Origin: Chloroflexota bacterium
GTDB lineage: Bacteria; Chloroflexota; Anaerolineae; UBA7937; B3-Chlor
Direction of reading: 5' to 3'
Assembly (NCBI GenBank): GCA_030616025.1
Contig: JAUWYD010000021.1
Coordinates: 1 to 10,389 of the forward strand
Length of the DNA: 10,389 nucleotides
Made by a program: the position numbers and the translations under genes
Part shown: piece after piece, positions 6,866-10,389 of the stretch
Layout: each line of letters starts with the position of its first letter
Numbering within the stretch: position 1 is the stretch's first letter
The notes under the pieces: model-generated
The model's database searches: none
What the model was told of the DNA's origin: nothing
The model's input: the letters and a program-made list of their open reading frames with translations, nothing else

Positions 6866-8009
6866 ATGAGCAGCAGAGACAGAGTTCTCGCCTGCCTGGC
6901 GCACCGGGAGCCGGATCGAGTGCCTCTGGACATAGGTGGGTCGGACGTCACTGGGATGCACCGAGATGCATACCGCAGCCTGGCGCGCTGCCTGGGCATG
7001 GAGGAAAACGTGCCAACCTGGCACAGAGTCCAGCAGTTGGCCCTACCGAGTGAGGATGTGCTAGAACGGTTTGAGGTGGACGTGCGGCCGTTGTTTCCGA
7101 ACCCGCCTGAGAGCTGGGCAGTGGAAGTGAGGGATGCGGGCAGGTACTTGACCTTCGAGGACGAATGGGGCGTAGAATGGGCGATGCCCAAGCTCGGCGG
7201 ACTCTATTACGACATGATCGGGCATCCACTTTCGAATGTCTCCGAAGCGGCCGAGCTAGCACACTGGCGGTGGCCCGATGGGGCCAACCAGGGACGGTTT
7301 CGCGGCTTGCGCGATCGAGCGGAAGAGCTGGTCGCCAGGGGAATGGCAGTCACTCTCGCGGTTGCGTACGGAGGCATCTTCGAATCAGCTGCCTGGTTGC
7401 GCGGATACGAGAACTTCTATGCTGATTTGGGTCGCCGTCCCGTCCTGGCGGAAGCTATCCTAGATGCGACTCTCAATTTCCATCTCGACTTCTGGGCTGC
7501 GGCCTTGACAGAGGTTGGGGACCACTTGGACGTGGCTGTGGAGTACGACGACTTGGGAGGACAGTCTGGGCTGCTGATCTCGCCGGAGATGTATCGAAGC
7601 TACGTGAAACCTCGGCATAGGGAACTGTTCAGCTTTATCAAGGAGCACTCGCGGGCTGCTGTTTTCCTGCATTCCTGCGGGGCGGTGTCTGAGGTGATTC
7701 CGGACTTCATCGAGATTGGAGTGGACATTCTCAATCCTGTGCAGGTGAGTGCGGCGGGCATGGGCGACACGCGAAGACTGAAGCAGGAGTTCGGAGACGA
7801 CCTCACCATCTGGGGCGGCGGGATAGACACTCAGCGGGTCTTGCCCCGAGGAACTCCAGATGAAGTGAAGGAGGAAATCGAGCGGAGGATTGGTGATCTG
7901 GCCCCGGGAGGGGGCTTCGTCTTCTCCGCCGTGCATAACATTCAGCCCGATGTCCCGCCTGAGAACATCATAGCCATGTGGGAGGCCTGGAAGGAGTATG
8001 GGGCGTATT
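6866..8009 (+). CDS. Uroporphyrinogen decarboxylase (UroD) family protein, methyltransferase-like
   Basis: The 381-residue protein (stop codon 8009-8011) belongs to the UroD superfamily, which includes true HemE enzymes and MtaA/MtbA/CmuA-type corrinoid methyltransferases. It opens with SSRDRVLACLAHREPDRVPLD, common in non-heme members. It also carries EYDDLGGQSGLLISPEMYRSYVKP, FLHSCGAV, IGVDILNPVQ, IWGGGIDTQ and a final VHNIQPDVPPENI. His269-x-Cys271 matches two zinc ligands of the methyltransferase branch; the third, Cys in MtaA, seems to be replaced by His357. A methyl transfer role is plausible but unproven, and no corrinoid protein gene is nearby. Start ATG 6866 follows GAGGGA (6854-6859) by six bases; a TTG at 6806 would add 20 unconserved residues. 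It is probably followed in the same transcript by the racemase-like stump. Confidence 0.88.
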
Positions 8010-8065
8010 GATACCTTGAACCGGAATCCATCCGGGGATTCAGGCGCTAGCGAGGGAGGTAGGCT

Positions 8066-8176
8066 GTGAGGATTCGTGTAGTGGCGCCCGTCATCCCCAC
8101 CCCTTTGGCGGCCATAGTCTTCGAGGAGTACCGGGCCGCTGCTCGGTCAGATACAGAGATGAGCGATTTGACTTGA
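8066..8176 (+). pseudogene. Truncated Asp/Glu/hydantoin racemase-like gene (N-terminal stump)
   Basis: A 36-codon frame begins at GTG 8066 with an excellent GAGGGAGG site (8052-8059) six bases upstream and ends at TGA 8174-8176. The peptide starts RIRVVAPVIPTPLAAIVFEE and ends RAAARSDTEMSDLT. This resembles the first strand and helix of Asp/Glu/hydantoin racemase-family proteins, which normally run to about 220-250 residues and continue with a GPASIE-type motif. None of the three forward frames after the stop carries that continuation, so this looks like a deletion or recombination remnant rather than a simple frameshift. The good ribosome site implies it was once an intact gene in an operon with the UroD-family gene, 54 bases upstream. 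Family assignment rests on a short stretch recalled by eye. A genuine short peptide is the alternative. Confidence 0.5.
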
Positions 8177-8201
8177 CAAACTGAATCATCTGCTCTATAG
8201 T
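8173..8201 (+). promoter_or_regulatory. Sigma70 promoter for DUF917-4 and iclR
   Basis: TTGACA (8173-8178) and TATAGT (8196-8201) are separated by 17 bases. Predicted transcription starts at about 8207-8210, some 75 bases before the DUF917 start at 8283. The -35 hexamer overlaps the TGA that ends the racemase-like stump. This promoter makes the right-hand pair of genes a unit independent of the upstream cluster. Confidence 0.7.
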
Positions 8202-8208
8202 ATTGCAC

Positions 8209-8227
8209 CGTGAAAGTGGCTTTCACG
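8209..8227. promoter_or_regulatory. Palindromic operator candidate at the transcription start
   Basis: CGTGAAAG-TGG-CTTTCACG is a perfect inverted repeat with eight-base arms and a three-base centre. It begins about seven bases after the -10 box, at or just past the predicted start site. In this position a bound dimer would block initiation. The IclR-family regulator two genes downstream is the obvious candidate ligand-controlled binder (inference). The same site could alternatively form a small hairpin at the 5' end of the transcript. I found no copy near the 1459 promoter. Confidence 0.6.
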
Positions 8228-8282
8228 CAGTGGCAACCCAAACGCAGCAGGCGCACTGCGTGACGACAACGAAAGGAGAGCC

Positions 8283-9419
8283 ATGACCCTCTACACTTTG
8301 TCCCCCGACGACGTCGCACCCCTATTGGAGGGCTTGGCCATCGTCGGCACAGGCGGCGGGGGGTCTCCATCGTGGGGAAAGGCGATCCTCGAGCACGATT
8401 TCGCTATGGGTCGAATTCCGAGCATCATCCCCCTCGACGAGATAGACGACGATGCCACGGTGGTCAGTGGGGGCATCATGGGTTCGGTAAAGGTGCTGGA
8501 GGCCATGGGGATCGAGGGGGTGATGGAGCACTGGGAGGAGCGATTCGAGTTGCTCGAAGTGACACGGGTGATGGAAGGCATCCTCGGCAGGCCCATCGAC
8601 CATGTGGTGCCGTTCGAGGTGGGCGGCCTGAACACACCGGTCATCCTCTCGTTGGGAGCCCGCATGGGCATTCCCATCATTGATGGCGACGCCTTGGGTC
8701 GTTCGGCCCCTGAGACCCAGATGACCAGCTTCATCGGTCATCGCATTTCCCTCACGCCGATGCCCTTGGTTGACTATGAGGGAAACGTCGTGGTAGTGCA
8801 GGAGTCTGTTGAGCCCACCTACCCAGATGAACTTGGTCGGTGGGTAGTGACCCGTGGAGGGGGGATGGGTGCGAACAACCACTATCCGATGAGTGGACAT
8901 GAGGCGAAGGGGGCGGTGGTTCCCGACACCATCAGCGGCGCGCTTAGGCTGGGACGTGTTGTGCTCAGAGCTCGGCAAGAGGGTGAAGACCCGGTTGCTG
9001 CGGCGAGCGAGGTGTTGGGTGGCGTGCTTCTCTTCAAGGGAATTGTCGAGCGTCTCGAAGAAGAGGAGAAGATGGGTTTCTATTTCACTGTGGCCCACCT
9101 CAAAGCCGTAGGGCCGGACGATGGGCGAGCGGCTCGATTGGTGATCAAGAACGAGACCATGTTGCTGTCTGTCGAGAACGCCATGATGGCCATTTTCCCC
9201 GACTCGATCTGCATGCTGGAGCCAGGGACGGGCCGCGGGGTGATGAGCGTGGAGGTGACGGAGGGCACGCCTTTAGCCTTGGTGGGGGTGCGATGCCACA
9301 AACGTCTCCGTGAGGCATTGGAGTCGGAGATCGGGGCCCTCGCTTTCAGCGCTGCCCGGTACGGCTATCCGGACCTGGAGTATCAGCCCATAGAGACCTT
9401 GGTCGAAGGATTCTCTTAG
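8283..9419 (+). CDS. DUF917 (S-methyl-thiohydantoin desulfurase family) protein 4
   Basis: This 378-residue protein is the fourth DUF917 member here and the one closest to the family norm. It shows VGTGGGGSPSWG (21-32), VPFEVGGLNTPV with Glu112 and Asn117, IDGDALGRSAPETQM, VIKNETMLLSVEN and a C-terminal YGYPDLEYQPIE. AAGGAG (8273-8278) lies four bases before ATG 8283. It is only distantly related to copies 1-3 and has its own promoter and operator, so it likely serves a separately regulated step or substrate. The iclR gene begins 13 bases after its stop, showing a tight two-gene operon. DUF917 proteins are cytoplasmic and often sit near hydantoinase/oxoprolinase or racemase genes; here only a racemase-like stump lies upstream. 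The precise substrate is unknown. Confidence 0.93.
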   Translation: MTLYTLSPDDVAPLLEGLAIVGTGGGGSPSWGKAILEHDFAMGRIPSIIPLDEIDDDATVVSGGIMGSVKVLEAMGIEGVMEHWEERFELLEVTRVMEGILGRPIDHVVPFEVGGLNTPVILSLGARMGIPIIDGDALGRSAPETQMTSFIGHRISLTPMPLVDYEGNVVVVQESVEPTYPDELGRWVVTRGGGMGANNHYPMSGHEAKGAVVPDTISGALRLGRVVLRARQEGEDPVAAASEVLGGVLLFKGIVERLEEEEKMGFYFTVAHLKAVGPDDGRAARLVIKNETMLLSVENAMMAIFPDSICMLEPGTGRGVMSVEVTEGTPLALVGVRCHKRLREALESEIGALAFSAARYGYPDLEYQPIETLVEGFS

Positions 9420-9432
9420 AGGGGACATCAGC

Positions 9433-10251
9433 TTGCCCAGCAACAGCAATCGGTATCAGATTCGGGCGGTGGAACGGGCTCTGGATCTGCTGTCCGCGTT
9501 CTCGCCATCGGATCGGGAACTCACGCTCACTGAGTTGAGTTCTCGGCTGGCGTTGAGTACGAGCACGACCTACCGAATTCTGGCGACTCTTGAGAGTCGG
9601 GGGTATGTGGAACACAATTCTCAGAGCAGAGGCTACAGCCTGGGAGTTGCCTGTCTTGATTTGGGCGCCGTCTTACTCGCTCAACTTGAGCTAAGAGATC
9701 GAGTTCTGCCCGTCTTGGAGGCGCTGCGCGAAGAGTATCGTGAAACTGTGCACCTAGGAATCCTGGATCGCAGCCGGATGGAGGTAGTCTATCTGGAGAA
9801 ACTGGAGGGACTACAAGCCATAGGGATGATGGGCTCACGAGTCGGGGGACGAGCACCGGCCTACTGCACAGGCCTGGGGAAGTGCCTGTTGGCATACTTC
9901 CCTGAGCCAGATGTGCGTGATTTCTATACCGCGAGCGGTCTCAGGGTGCGAACGACGAATACTATCACGGATCTAGAGGCATTCCTGGGAGAGTTGAGGG
10001 AGACGAGGAATAGGGGTTATGCCATCGACAATGTGGAACATGAAGATGGCGTGAGATGCGTGGCCGCGCCGGTGTGGAATCATGAGAACGTGGTTGTTGG
10101 CGCACTCAGCGTAAGCGGACCGGAGCAGCGGATGGGCCAGCTGATTGGTGAGGCGGACTTGGTTGACAGGGTGCGGGCGTCGGCCTATGAGGCCTCGACG
10201 CGCATGGGCTATGCGCGCCGTGTCGTAGTTGACCAAGGCGTGGCAGACTAG
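9433..10251 (+). CDS. IclR family transcriptional regulator
   Basis: This 272-residue regulator starts at TTG 9433 with AGGGG (9420-9424) eight bases upstream. Residues 8-70 form the winged helix-turn-helix: AVERALDLLSAFS, then LTLTELSSRLALSTSTTYRILATLESRGYVEHN. The C-terminal effector domain shows APAYCTGLGKCLLAYF and GVRCVAAPVWNHENVVVGALSVSGP, as in IclR proteins that bind small carboxylic acids or aromatic metabolites. Members act as dimers or tetramers that repress or activate nearby catabolic genes. It is the second gene of an operon with DUF917-4, whose promoter carries a perfect palindrome, so autoregulation is likely. It may also control the 1459 promoter, though no matching site is visible there. 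The effector cannot be predicted. Confidence 0.93.
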   Translation: MPSNSNRYQIRAVERALDLLSAFSPSDRELTLTELSSRLALSTSTTYRILATLESRGYVEHNSQSRGYSLGVACLDLGAVLLAQLELRDRVLPVLEALREEYRETVHLGILDRSRMEVVYLEKLEGLQAIGMMGSRVGGRAPAYCTGLGKCLLAYFPEPDVRDFYTASGLRVRTTNTITDLEAFLGELRETRNRGYAIDNVEHEDGVRCVAAPVWNHENVVVGALSVSGPEQRMGQLIGEADLVDRVRASAYEASTRMGYARRVVVDQGVAD

Positions 10252-10339
10252 TACTGACTCCTTGGGCGAGGTCGGCTGGCCGCGCTCGTGATGATCGAGA
10301 GGGCAGCACCGCGGCCGTGCGGGCCCATAGAGGAGGATC

Positions 10340-10389
10340 TTGAACGGAAACTGGAAGGCTAGATTGAGCCGATTGGACAGGGAGATTGA
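10340..10389 (+). CDS. Possible start of a further gene (partial, unknown)
   Basis: TTG 10340 follows AGGAGG (10331-10336) by three bases and opens a frame that runs off the window: MNGNWKARLSRLDREI. The basic, Leu/Arg-rich start would suit an M24-type (Xaa-Pro peptidase/creatinase-like) protein, but 16 residues are too few to decide. The 88 bases before it, after iclR, hold no clear terminator or promoter, so it could extend the DUF917-4/iclR operon. Confidence 0.35.
   Translation, partial: MNGNWKARLSRLDREI

Noticed and set aside
6407..7024. Minus-strand 205-codon frame across tatA and the UroD-family start
   Set aside because: It runs antisense through two well-supported genes and through the hairpin, with low-complexity composition.
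8024..8041. Hairpin GAATCC-ATCCGG-GGATTC after the UroD-family gene
   Set aside because: It has no T tract, an alternative overlapping CCGGA/TCCGG pairing exists, and the racemase-like stump right behind it has a strong ribosome site, so it is unlikely to be a terminator.
8322..9098. Long minus-strand open frame (258 codons) inside DUF917-4
   Set aside because: It is an antisense shadow of a clear DUF917 gene in GC-rich sequence; the peptide is His/Arg-rich with no recognisable domain.
1..10389. CRISPR arrays, tRNA or rRNA genes, insertion sequences
   Set aside because: No regularly spaced repeats, tRNA-like cloverleaf, transposase or terminal inverted repeats were seen on either strand.

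Overview
The window looks like a chromosomal segment of a moderately GC-rich bacterium that uses strong Shine-Dalgarno sites, GTG and TTG starts, and sigma70-type promoters. The gene mix (DUF4416, a Tat-lipoprotein SagB-type nitroreductase, a tatA gene without a visible tatC, a uroporphyrinogen-decarboxylase-like methyltransferase relative, many DUF917 proteins) recalls uncultured, mostly anaerobic lineages such as Chloroflexota. That placement is a low-confidence inference from content only; no rRNA or marker gene is present.

Left part (1-1359, minus strand): a SagB-type nitroreductase with a Tat/lipoprotein signal, cut by the window edge, and upstream of it a DUF4416 gene. The DUF4416 promoter diverges from the main plus-strand promoter at 1425-1487. 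The plus-strand promoter is an exact TTGACA-17-TATAAT match, followed by a leader of about 150 nt containing a GC-rich hairpin.

Centre (1647-6345, plus strand): three consecutive DUF917 genes (now also called the S-methyl-thiohydantoin desulfurase family). The first two are a tandem duplication of identical length, about 70-75% identical by eye. An M29-type aminopeptidase/NicX-like metalloenzyme with a full putative metal-ligand set follows. A small tatA comes next and is followed by a large hairpin.

Right part (6866-10389, plus strand): a UroD-family protein; then a 36-codon stump that reads like the N-terminus of an Asp/Glu/hydantoin racemase. The stump's stop codon lies inside the -35 box of a second near-consensus promoter. 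That promoter drives a fourth DUF917 gene and an IclR-family regulator, and a perfect 8-bp-arm palindrome lies at its predicted transcription start. A possible new gene begins at the right edge.

Taken together this looks like a catabolic island for a small cyclic or N-containing compound. DUF917 enzymes would act on a hydantoin- or thiohydantoin-like ring, the M29-like enzyme could open or trim an amide, the UroD-like protein could handle a methyl group, and IclR would sense a pathway metabolite. The families are supported by sequence; the joint pathway is inference. No transporter and no hydantoinase/oxoprolinase (HyuA/HyuB) genes are seen here.
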